Source: JAWWOL01 sp963797535 (GTDB lineage: Bacteria; Actinomycetota; Actinomycetes; JAWWOL01). Taken from it: a stretch of DNA of 64,000 nucleotides. Shown piece after piece: positions 38,204 to 46,163 of this stretch (positions are counted from its first letter, which is position 1; each line of letters begins with the position of its first letter). Location of the stretch: positions 1,736,001 through 1,800,000 of the forward strand of contig CAWCPQ010000001.1 of NCBI GenBank assembly GCA_963797535.1, read 5' to 3'. A program made the position numbers and the translations under genes. The notes below the pieces were generated by a model that saw only the letters and a list, made by a program, of their open reading frames with translations, searched no databases and had not been told where the DNA came from.

Positions 38204-41101
38204 TCACAGCCCCAGCCGCCGACGCACGAGGCTGGGCAGCGGTTCGCTCGCGGGCCCACCGAGATGATCGAGCTGCATCGTGCAGCTGAAACCGTCCACG
38301 ACCAGCCGAGCGTCACCATCGAGCGCTGCACGGACTTTGGGCACCCACTGGTCCCCGATCTCCCGTGACAGAGCCTCGTGCTCGGAGTCGAAGCCGAACG
38401 AACCGGCCAGCCCGCAACATCCGGCGTCGAGGGTGGTGACGTCCAGGCCGGTCCGGCGAAGCACCTCGACATCCGCCGCGGTCACCGCGGCACCCAGCGC
38501 CCGCTGATGGCAGTGCGGGTGGACGACCGCTCGTTCGGCGGGCTCGGGGCCGACCACCTCGGGCAGCAGTCCCAGCAGGTGCTCGGCCGGGCTGCGAGCA
38601 AGGGACGCGAGTACGCCTGCGCGCGGATCGTCGCTCAGCAGAGCCGGCAGCTCGTCACGGAAGGCAGCGAGGCAGGACGGTTCGAGCACGATCACCGGAA
38701 TGCCTCTCTCGATCCAGGGCTGGAGCACGTCCAGCAGACCGGTCAAGGTCCGCCTGGCCAGCGCCAGCATGCCCATGTCGTACAACGGCCGACCGCAGCA
38801 TGCCCAGTTCGCGGGCAGAACAACACGCTCGCCGAAATTCTCCAGCACGGCGATCAGGTCCAAGGCTGCCGCCGGCCGGTAGGCATCGGTGAAGGTGTCC
38901 GGCCACACCACCACCGTCGCGTCGGCGACGGCAGCCCTCGATCGGGCCGGCTTGGACCGTCGGAGGCTCGTGGCCGCGAACTGCGGTGCCGGACGCTGCG
39001 TGGTGACGCCGACGATGCGGCGAACCAGAGGCATCGAGATGACCCGGTTGGCCACGCGGGGCACTCGAGTCGCCACCCTGGCAGCCCACGGGATGAGCCC
39101 GAGCGCGTACATCACCCGTGGCCGGATCCGGCGCTGGTAGTAGTGGGCGAGGTACTCCGCCTTGTACGTCGCCATGTCCACGTGCGTGGGGCAGTCGACC
39201 GCACATCCCTTGCAGGACAGGCAAAGATCGAGCGCATCACGGACATCGTCGTTGCGCCAGCTTGCCGCAGTCGTCTCGCCCTGGAACATCTCGACCAGCA
39301 GCTTGGCCCGACCCCTGGTCGAGTGCACCTCGTCCCGCGTCACGCGGTACGAGGGACACATCGTGGCGGTGTCGTCGCGCCGGCAGCGGCCGACGCCGAC
39401 ACACCGCTCGGCTGCGTGCTGCAACGAGCCCGCATCGTTGCCGAAGGAAAAGAACGTGGGCAGCAGCTGCTTGTTCTGCAGGTACGAGGAACCTAGGCGC
39501 AGGTTTGTGTCGAAAGGATAAGGATCGACCAGCTTTCCGGGATTCATCCGGCCGCGTGGGTCGAACAATGCCTTGACCTGACGGAACGCATCCACCAGCT
39601 CGGGCCCGTACATCCGCTCGAGCAGCTCGCCCCTGGCCTGGCCGTCGCCGTGCTCGCCCGAGATGGAGCCGCCAAGGGAAACGACGAGATCGGCTGCCCG
39701 CTCGATGAACGAGCGAAAGTCCCGGAGACCCTCGGGGGTGTGCAGGTCGAAGTTGTTGCGGGTGTGCACGCAGCCCTGGCCGAAGTGTCCGTACCACGCT
39801 CCGCTGTATCCGTACTCGTCCCACAGTGCCGAAATCCCCCGCAGATATTTGCCCAGCTTTTCCGGTGCAACCGCGGCGTCCTCCCAGCCCTCACTGTTGT
39901 GAGCGCCGTCGGTGCGGATCGCCGTCGCACCCAGGCCGGACTCCCGAATGGCCCAGAACCGCTGCTGGTCAGGGAAAGTATCGGCCCGGACATGGGATAC
40001 GGCAGAAGGAAGGGCGGCGATGAAAGCGTCGGTACGGGCATCAGCATCGGCTGCACTGTCCCCGCCCAGCTCGGCCAGCAGCCAGCCGCGACCGGCCGGG
40101 AGCGCCTCGAGACTGCCGGTGTGGAGACCGTGCGCGCGCATCTGGTCGGTGAGCGTGACGTCGAAACCCTCGAGTCCCAGCAACGGATGTGCGAGCAGCG
40201 ATGGCACCGCGTCGGCGGCCAGATAGATGTCCGGATAGCCCAGAACGACCAGCCGGCGTTCGGGCGGACTGACCACGAGGCGCAGGGTCGCCTCGGTCAC
40301 CAGCACGCACGTCGACTCGGTGCCCACCAGCAGCTTCGCCACGTCCAGCGGCTTTCCCGGCAGCACCTGGTCGAGGTTGTAGCCGCTCACTCGCCGGTCG
40401 ATGGCCGGGAACCGTTCGGCCACCAGGGCTTCGTTGCGCCGGCCGATCTCGCGCAGCCCACCGAGGATCGAGGCGAGTCGTCCACCCGCGGCCACGACCT
40501 CGGCGTAGGCCGCATCATCGTAGGACCCGACGTCGAGGGTCTCCCCTCCGTACGACACCACGCGCAGACTCTCGACGTTGTCCACCGTCTTGCCGGCGAA
40601 AAGGGCGTGGGTGCCGCAGGAGTTGTTGCCGATCATGCCGCCGAGGGTGCACCAGGCATGGGTCGCCGGGTCGGGACCGAATGTCAGCCCGTGAACCTCC
40701 GCCGCCCTCCGAAGGTCGTCGAGCACGACGCCGGGTTGGACCCTGGCCGTACGCGCTACCGGGTCGATGTCGATGATCGACGTGAGGTAACGACTCAGAT
40801 CGACGACGACAGCAACATTGCAGGCCTGGCCGGCCAGGCTGGTGCCGGCCCCGCGTCCTACCACGGCCGCGTCGTGGTCGGCACAAAGCCTGAGCACCGT
40901 GACGACGTCCTCGTGGTCGCGCGGAAGCACCACCCCCAGCGGCACCTGCCGGTAGTTGGAGGAGTCGGTCGCGTAGACCGCGCGAGTCGCGTCATCGAAG
41001 CGCACGTCGCCGCGGACGGCTGCTGTCAGCGCACGTTCGAGCTCCAGCCGTCCTGCCTCGTCCACCGTGTTGCGATCGAGCCTCGTACCGGCAGAGGTCA
41101 C
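38204..41101 (-). CDS. FAD/Fe-S oxidoreductase (GlcD-GlpC type, D-lactate dehydrogenase-like)
   Basis: A 965-aa single-chain enzyme. Residues about 55-260 are a PCMH FAD-binding domain (GRGAGTSLAGQA; GGMIGNNSCGTHA), followed by an FAD-oxidase C-terminal domain. Next come two 4Fe-4S cluster motifs (CVGVGRCRRDD...CPSY and CLSCKGCAVDCPTHVDM) and two CCG domains (NWACCGRPLYDMG; DAGCCGLAGSFGFD) as in GlpC/heterodisulfide reductases. Such proteins oxidise D-lactate, D-2-hydroxyglutarate or similar 2-hydroxyacids and pass electrons to quinone. The GTG start overlaps the stop of the DUF1905 gene (GTGA). Confidence 0.92.
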   Translation of the reverse strand: MTSAGTRLDRNTVDEAGRLELERALTAAVRGDVRFDDATRAVYATDSSNYRQVPLGVVLPRDHEDVVTVLRLCADHDAAVVGRGAGTSLAGQACNVAVVVDLSRYLTSIIDIDPVARTARVQPGVVLDDLRRAAEVHGLTFGPDPATHAWCTLGGMIGNNSCGTHALFAGKTVDNVESLRVVSYGGETLDVGSYDDAAYAEVVAAGGRLASILGGLREIGRRNEALVAERFPAIDRRVSGYNLDQVLPGKPLDVAKLLVGTESTCVLVTEATLRLVVSPPERRLVVLGYPDIYLAADAVPSLLAHPLLGLEGFDVTLTDQMRAHGLHTGSLEALPAGRGWLLAELGGDSAADADARTDAFIAALPSAVSHVRADTFPDQQRFWAIRESGLGATAIRTDGAHNSEGWEDAAVAPEKLGKYLRGISALWDEYGYSGAWYGHFGQGCVHTRNNFDLHTPEGLRDFRSFIERAADLVVSLGGSISGEHGDGQARGELLERMYGPELVDAFRQVKALFDPRGRMNPGKLVDPYPFDTNLRLGSSYLQNKQLLPTFFSFGNDAGSLQHAAERCVGVGRCRRDDTATMCPSYRVTRDEVHSTRGRAKLLVEMFQGETTAASWRNDDVRDALDLCLSCKGCAVDCPTHVDMATYKAEYLAHYYQRRIRPRVMYALGLIPWAARVATRVPRVANRVISMPLVRRIVGVTTQRPAPQFAATSLRRSKPARSRAAVADATVVVWPDTFTDAYRPAAALDLIAVLENFGERVVLPANWACCGRPLYDMGMLALARRTLTGLLDVLQPWIERGIPVIVLEPSCLAAFRDELPALLSDDPRAGVLASLARSPAEHLLGLLPEVVGPEPAERAVVHPHCHQRALGAAVTAADVEVLRRTGLDVTTLDAGCCGLAGSFGFDSEHEALSREIGDQWVPKVRAALDGDARLVVDGFSCTMQLDHLGGPASEPLPSLVRRRLGL

Positions 41102-41379
41102 TTGCCGTCCAGTCTCTCGGTCAGCCGAACGGTGATCTCGTCGCCCTCGTCCTTGCCCAGGACCTGACGCAGGTCCGTCTTCACCGGCAGCTTGTGCCGG
41201 CCGTCACCGAGCGCCATGAAGGAGGTCTGGAACGGATGTCCGTCCATGGTGCCCCTGACCTTGACCAGCCCGCGGGTGCCGAAGAACTCGGCCGAGCCAG
41301 GCATCACGAGATAGGTCCAGCCGCCAGGGCTGGGGCTCTTCTGCAGCGGAGCGGTAAACGTCTTGTCGAGGCTCGTCAC
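41098..41379 (-). CDS. DUF1905 protein
   Basis: About 93 aa, a whole DUF1905 domain (FTAPLQKSPSPGGWTYLVMP; then VKVRGTMDGHPFQTSFMALG, and KTDLRQVLGKDEGDEITV). These small beta-barrel domains are often attached to or next to bacteriocin-protection (YdeI/OmpD-associated) domains, which are absent here. The GTG at 41379 has GGGGAGG upstream. It is the first gene of the unit continuing with the FAD/Fe-S enzyme and PAP2 phosphatase; no functional link is obvious. Confidence 0.88.
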   Translation of the reverse strand: MTSLDKTFTAPLQKSPSPGGWTYLVMPGSAEFFGTRGLVKVRGTMDGHPFQTSFMALGDGRHKLPVKTDLRQVLGKDEGDEITVRLTERLDGK

Positions 41380-41462
41380 GATGCCTCCCCTGGTCGCCGG
41401 CGGCGGTGTGCCGCCCGTCCACGATGTCAGACATTTCGCCCGGCTGAAACTCACCGGACACG

Positions 41463-42500
41463 GTGGAGGTTGTGGGAGACGATGGCGCGGTGATCGAAGC
41501 CGTCGGAAAGCGGATCGGATGGGCCGACCTCCCGCCGAAGGTGCGTCTGTTCGTCGAGGATGTGCTCGGCGGACCCGTGGCCGAGGCGACGTCCCAGCGC
41601 GGCGGCTTCTCCCCTGGCTGCGCCGACCGGGTCCGGACCACGTCCGGCCGGCGGGCCTTCGTCAAGGCGGTGTCCAGCGCACTGAACCCGCTCAGCCTTC
41701 GCCTGTATCGCGACGAGGTGCGGATCACCGGGGCGTTGCCGCCGACGGCCCTGGCGCCGCGGTTGCTCGGCGCGTACGACGACGGCACATGGGTTGCTGC
41801 GATCTTCGAGGACGTCGAGGGCAGGATGCCGACGACCCCGTGGCTGGCGGAAGATCTTGAGACGACTCTCGCGACGTTGGCCGACCTGGCCGAAGCACTC
41901 ACGCCCTGTCCCGTCGACGATGTGCCGCTGGCGCCGGCGGCGTTCGCCGATGACTTTGGTGGCTGGGAAAGCCTGCGTGCACGGCCGTGGCCGTCCCTGG
42001 ACCCGTGGGCGAGGGCGCATCTGGACGACCTGTGCGCGCTTGCCGAGCGCGGGCTGCGCATCACCTCCGGCGACACCCTCGTGCATGCCGACATCCGTGC
42101 TGACAACCTGCTGATCCGCCCGGACGGGACGGTCGTCATCGTGGACTGGCCGTGGGCCCGCCGTGGCGCTGGCTGGCTGGACACCGTCCTGCTGCTGGTG
42201 AATGTGGAGATCTACGGCGGCCACGACGTGGAAGGGCTGATCCGCCGGTGGCTGCCCTCACTGCCGCCCGCCGACCTCACTGCGTTCCTTGCCGGACTGA
42301 CCGGGTTCTTCCTTGATCATGCCCGGCTGCCCGCACCAGCGGGCCTTCCGACAGTTCGCGCCTTCCAGCTCGCGCAGGGCGAGGCCGTGCTCGCGTGGCT
42401 CCGGCGACGGATCGACGACGGATCAGGCAACCAGGTCGCTCTCGGCGAACGCCGGCAGGTCCGGTCGGCGTACGACCTTGGGCCGCTTGCGCCGCCATGA
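41463..42500 (+). CDS. aminoglycoside-phosphotransferase (APH)-fold protein
   Basis: This 345-aa protein is a kinase-fold APH-family member. The catalytic loop is VHADIRADNLL (H-x-D-x(4)-N) and the metal-binding Asp lies in VIVDWPWARRG. The nucleotide Lys is probably FVKAVSS. Actinobacterial members phosphorylate varied small molecules; resistance should not be assumed. The first in-frame start is GTG 41463; other GTGs at 41472 and 41490 are possible. Its last 78 nt overlap the convergent signal-peptidase-like gene. Confidence 0.85.
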   Translation: MEVVGDDGAVIEAVGKRIGWADLPPKVRLFVEDVLGGPVAEATSQRGGFSPGCADRVRTTSGRRAFVKAVSSALNPLSLRLYRDEVRITGALPPTALAPRLLGAYDDGTWVAAIFEDVEGRMPTTPWLAEDLETTLATLADLAEALTPCPVDDVPLAPAAFADDFGGWESLRARPWPSLDPWARAHLDDLCALAERGLRITSGDTLVHADIRADNLLIRPDGTVVIVDWPWARRGAGWLDTVLLLVNVEIYGGHDVEGLIRRWLPSLPPADLTAFLAGLTGFFLDHARLPAPAGLPTVRAFQLAQGEAVLAWLRRRIDDGSGNQVALGERRQVRSAYDLGPLAPP

Positions 42501-43103
42501 CCGCGCCTCGGCGATCGCCAGCATCAGCAGTGGTGTTCCGAACAGGACGATCCATGCCATCGGGGTACGGGCCCACGTCAGCCAGGAACCCCAGTGCGGC
42601 TTCACCTGGAGGACGACACCCCTGATCTTCGTGGTCTCGGTCAGTTGGGCGTCCGCTCGGCGACTGCCGTCGCCGCGGGTGCGGATGTAGCGGATGATCC
42701 GGCCACCCCCGGTGGACGGGTCGATCTTCGGCTTCCCGTCGGCCGTCGTCTCCGGTAGTGACACGAACCCGATGATCCGGTGCGTCAGCAGCTCGGCGGC
42801 ACCGGTGTTCTCGTCGTGGTAGGTGAAGGTCACCACCTGCCCGATCCGGAGCAGGGATGGATCGACCACCTCGTTGACGATGATGGCGTCGCCTTCGTGG
42901 AACGGCGAGCCGGGCAGGTCGTTGGTGATCACAATGACCCGCTCACCGTGCGCCTGGTACCACAGCGGCAGGGAGAACGTTCCCGCAATGACCGCGACGA
43001 AGATCCCGATCACCGACCAGAAGCAGACCCGCTTGCCGTACCGGCCGATCACAGGGGCCACGGAACCCAGACGACGCCTACCCGACGCCAGCGCGGCCTT
43101 CAC
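42423..43103 (-). CDS. SipW-type signal peptidase homologue lacking the catalytic Ser motif
   Basis: A 226-aa S26B-like (archaeal/SipW type) protein. An N-terminal helix (residues about 27-45) and a C-terminal helix (AWIVLFGTPLLMLAIA) flank the S26 domain. The GD after the active-site loop (FHEGDAIIV) and the His of THRIIG (about residue 108) are kept, with RTRGDGS as the Asp region. The Ser-Met catalytic motif is replaced: where the paralogue has SGSMTPTF, this one has NDLPGSPF. It may be inactive or use the displaced Ser66. It is GTGA-coupled to the TasA-like gene before it. Confidence 0.72.
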   Translation of the reverse strand: MKAALASGRRRLGSVAPVIGRYGKRVCFWSVIGIFVAVIAGTFSLPLWYQAHGERVIVITNDLPGSPFHEGDAIIVNEVVDPSLLRIGQVVTFTYHDENTGAAELLTHRIIGFVSLPETTADGKPKIDPSTGGGRIIRYIRTRGDGSRRADAQLTETTKIRGVVLQVKPHWGSWLTWARTPMAWIVLFGTPLLMLAIAEARSWRRKRPKVVRRPDLPAFAESDLVA

Positions 43104-43762
43104 GAGTTGCCGGCTGTCTGCTCGGCCGAGAAGACCAGTCGCAGCGCCATGGTCGCGCTGACGAAGGTGTTGCCCGTGCTGCCCGGCAGGTGCGCCTCGA
43201 TGCAGAGCAGCTGCACGTCGTCGACGGCCATCACCTGGTCGCCGGGCTGCTGCCCACGCGCGACGTCGCCGAACAGTGGCTGGGTGGCCGGGGACAGCGC
43301 GGTGACCGTCCGGATCCGGCCGAGGGGACTCGCCGAGCGCGTGCCCGCGCGGCCGCAGTCGGCCAGCCTTGGCACCACGAACGCACCGATCTGCAGCTGG
43401 GTGTCGAGGCGCTTGCCGTCGGGGTCGGTGCCGTTCGCGACCACCGCATAGCGGTATTGCAGTGAGCCGGAATTGACCACCTTGATGACGTGAAAGACGG
43501 AATCGCCAGGGGCCATTCTGCTCACATTGAGTACGGCATTTGGCTTACCCGCGGCAATATTAACGCTGCCCGTGATGAAGCCGCTGCCCGAAATTGCACC
43601 GGCATCGCTGGACAGCGCCTGCTGGGTCCAGCGACCGACGCCCACGAGGACCAGCGCGATGATCACCAGCGCAGCGATGAGACGCCGGCGCCGCGCGCGT
43701 GCCGGGGCACTGAGCACGCGCGGCGCCTCGTACTCCCGCAGCAGTTCGTCGTCGTACATCAT
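43100..43762 (-). CDS. TasA/camelysin-like exported protein
   Basis: About 220 aa. A basic cytoplasmic N-terminus precedes a transmembrane or signal segment (LIAALVIIALVLVGVGRWT). The mature part is of the TasA type: GSGFITGSVNI after the signal, then MAPGDSVFHVIKVVNSGSLQ, as in the camelysin/TasA beta-sandwich. Two cysteines are present (LADCGRA and LLCIEAH). The AFFSD-like motif after the signal is not kept. Two adjacent ATGs (43762 and 43759) exist. It is the first gene of the left-facing module; the signal-peptidase homologue overlaps it. Confidence 0.68.
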   Translation of the reverse strand: MMYDDELLREYEAPRVLSAPARARRRRLIAALVIIALVLVGVGRWTQQALSSDAGAISGSGFITGSVNIAAGKPNAVLNVSRMAPGDSVFHVIKVVNSGSLQYRYAVVANGTDPDGKRLDTQLQIGAFVVPRLADCGRAGTRSASPLGRIRTVTALSPATQPLFGDVARGQQPGDQVMAVDDVQLLCIEAHLPGSTGNTFVSATMALRLVFSAEQTAGNS

Positions 43763-43942
43763 CCGCCCGCAGGAGAGGGAACCGAGAAACGGGCACACGA
43801 GATCGCAGCCCTGCCCCGGAAGGTCGGCGGTTCAGTGCGACGCCTTGAATCCGGCCCTCAAGTGGACATTGCTGTCGCCCGATAGTTCAGGAAAGGGCCG
43901 GGCCTGACGTGGCCGAAAGTTGCGATATCCATGGGAGACGAT
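43763..43942. promoter_or_regulatory. divergent promoter region between two TasA-like modules
   Basis: 180 nt separate the two divergent TasA-like genes, so both modules' promoters must lie here. No operator or hexamer pair can be fixed with confidence. Confidence 0.45.
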
Positions 43943-44569
43943 GTGTCGACGATGACAGCGGACGTGCCGGCGAAGCCCAGAGGCGACCGTCGCCGCTTGA
44001 TTCTTGCGATGATCGTCGTCGCTGTTGCCCTGGTTGGCGTGACCAGTGCGGTGACCGGTGCCTTCTTCACCGACACCAAGAGCATCACCGCCAACACCTT
44101 CACCACCGGTACGGTCAAGCTGGGCGTCGGCCCGACGACCGCCGCGATCACGTTCGGCAACATGGCCCCCGGTGACACTGTCACTGCGCCGATCAACGTC
44201 GACAACACCGGGTCGCTGTCGGAGCGCTACTCGGTCGTGTCCACCACGGACGCGGCCGACAACAACTTCCTCGCCGCCCAGCTGCAGATGACCATCAAGT
44301 CCGGCACCGGCACCTGCACCACTGCCGGCTTCACCGCGTACGGCCCGACGGTCTACACCCCCGGCGTTCTCGGCTCGGTGGTCGGCACCAAGGTCATCGG
44401 CAACCCGGCGCAGGGCCAGGACCCCGGCGACCGTGTCCTCGCACCCACGGGCAGCGAGACGCTCTGCGTCCAGGTGACGCTCCCGACGTCGACCGGCAAC
44501 CCCTACCAGAACGCCACCACCACGGCCACGCTGAAGTTCGACAGCGAGCAGACCGCCAACAACCCCTGA
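43943..44569 (+). CDS. TasA/camelysin-like exported protein
   Basis: About 208 aa. The signal region is LILAMIVVAVALVGVTSAVT, followed by GAFFTDTKSITANTFTTGTV, the hallmark of SipW-processed TasA/camelysin proteins (A-[YF]-F-x-D-T...N-x-F-x-x-G). The mature beta-sandwich continues with MAPGDTVTAPINVDNTGSLS and a cysteine pair. In Bacillus, TasA forms matrix fibres; here the same fold next to a SipW-type peptidase suggests surface filaments or a peptidase-like surface protein. The GTG at 43943 has GGGAG 5 nt upstream, so I prefer it to the ATG at 43931. Confidence 0.85.
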   Translation: MSTMTADVPAKPRGDRRRLILAMIVVAVALVGVTSAVTGAFFTDTKSITANTFTTGTVKLGVGPTTAAITFGNMAPGDTVTAPINVDNTGSLSERYSVVSTTDAADNNFLAAQLQMTIKSGTGTCTTAGFTAYGPTVYTPGVLGSVVGTKVIGNPAQGQDPGDRVLAPTGSETLCVQVTLPTSTGNPYQNATTTATLKFDSEQTANNP

Positions 44570-44622
44570 TCGCCTGACCCCGGGATCGTCAGCAGCGCAC
44601 GCGTAGCGGTGGGGAGTCGGCT

Positions 44623-46017
44623 TTGAGATCCGCGGCGGACTCGGCAACCCGCTCGTTGCCCCTCCGGTGGGCGACGATTGCGGTCCGGATCGTGACCGGC
44701 GTGATCATCGCGTGCGCGCTGGTCACGGCCGCTGGGCTTGCCTTCGCCCATGCGCGCGGCAACCAGGTGCTCACCGTGGTATCGGGCTCGATGACGCCGA
44801 CGTTCAGGGCCGGCGACGCCGTCATCGTCGCGCCGCCCGGACGACAACCCTTGCGGCCCGGTCAGATCATCGCCTTCCACGAGGGCGCCGGTTCGGGCCT
44901 GACCACCCACCGGATCGTCCGGGTGGATCAGCGCGCGGACGGCGTCTACGTCCAGACCAAAGGCGACGCCAACGCCGCGCCCGACGCGACCCTTACGCCG
45001 GCGAGCGCGGTCGTCGGCGTCCTCAAGGAGAGGCTGAGCCGGGCCGGGTACTGGCTCGCGCTCTACCAGTCGCCACAGGGTCGGCTCCTGTTCGTCGCGC
45101 TGCCCCTGCTCGCCCTCGCCGGCAGCCAGCTCAACAGCATGCGCCGCCGACGGGTCCCGGCACCGGCCGAGAAGGCTGCCGCCAGCGGGGTCACGGTCGC
45201 CACGCTGGTGATCGTGGGCGCGATCACCCTGTCCGGCACCGCCGCGCTGCACGACTCGACTGCGGTGTACGCGGCCGTGGCACCCGTACCCACGAATCAG
45301 TTCTCGACCGGTTCGTTCTGCGGATCGCCCAGCTCGTACGCCTCGGTCATCAGCGCTGACTCCCCCTTGATCTGGTACCGCTTCGACGAGACCGGCGGCA
45401 GAACAGCCGTGAACGCCGTCAGCGGGGCCAACGGCCGCTACCGGGGCGCCACCGGCTTGGGCCAGCCGGGAGCAATCCGCTGCTCCACCGCAACAGCAGC
45501 CGGCTTCGACGGTTCCACCAGCTATGTCTCCAACCCGACGCTGCGTACGGGACCCGGCACGTTCAGCATCGAGGTCTGGTTCCGGACGAGCTCCTTCCAA
45601 GGCGGCCGGTTGATCGGCTTCGGCAGCTCACCCACTGGCGCGAGCGCGCAGTCGGACCGACAGCTCTATCTCGACGACGCCGGTCACGTGGTGTTCGGCG
45701 TGGCGCCCGCGGCGAAGGTGACGGTCGTGAGCCCCGGCACGTACAACGACGACCGCTGGCACCTGGCCGACGCGACGCTGGGCGCCGGCGGGATGAGCTT
45801 GTACGTGGATGGCGTGGCCGTGGGCAGCGCGTCGAGCACGACCACCGGCGGCAGCTACTCGGGCTACTGGCGCGTCGGCTACGACGACGTCAGCGGCTGG
45901 GGTGCGACGACCCCGACCCGCTTCCACTTCAACGGCACCCTGGACGAGGCCGCCGTCTACGCCTCCGAGCTCTCCGCCGCGCAGGTCGCCGCCCACTTCG
46001 CGGCGAACCACGCGTAG
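44623..46017 (+). CDS. SipW-type signal peptidase fused to a LamG domain
   Basis: A 464-aa protein. Residues about 20-175 are an S26B signal peptidase with membrane helices at both ends and an intact active site: Ser56 in SGSMTPTF, His96 in THRIV, and KGDANAAPD as the Asp motif. A second transmembrane helix (about 190-210) and a linker lead to a C-terminal laminin-G/concanavalin-like domain (about 240-460; SADSPLIWYRFDETGG, FSIEVWFRT, LYVDGVAVGS, LDEAAVYASELSAAQV). The TTG start follows GGTGGGGA. It should process the TasA-like protein encoded 53 nt upstream, and the LamG part should lie outside the cell. Confidence 0.85.
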   Translation: MRSAADSATRSLPLRWATIAVRIVTGVIIACALVTAAGLAFAHARGNQVLTVVSGSMTPTFRAGDAVIVAPPGRQPLRPGQIIAFHEGAGSGLTTHRIVRVDQRADGVYVQTKGDANAAPDATLTPASAVVGVLKERLSRAGYWLALYQSPQGRLLFVALPLLALAGSQLNSMRRRRVPAPAEKAAASGVTVATLVIVGAITLSGTAALHDSTAVYAAVAPVPTNQFSTGSFCGSPSSYASVISADSPLIWYRFDETGGRTAVNAVSGANGRYRGATGLGQPGAIRCSTATAAGFDGSTSYVSNPTLRTGPGTFSIEVWFRTSSFQGGRLIGFGSSPTGASAQSDRQLYLDDAGHVVFGVAPAAKVTVVSPGTYNDDRWHLADATLGAGGMSLYVDGVAVGSASSTTTGGSYSGYWRVGYDDVSGWGATTPTRFHFNGTLDEAAVYASELSAAQVAAHFAANHA

Positions 46018-46163
46018 CGGCGACGGGTCCGTACTCCAGTGGGGCAGATGGGTGAATGTGCACACACCGGCACTAGCGCAGTCGGGCGTGTAAGCGGTCC
46101 CCGCGAGTGCCGAACTCCAGGACAGGTCCTCACTGGACCGTTGACCAGCGTCCGGGGGGATCA

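Noticed and set aside
38378..41167. long plus-strand frames opposite the FAD/Fe-S gene
   Set aside because: The minus strand encodes a complete oxidoreductase with both Fe-S motifs; the opposite frames have no recognisable feature.
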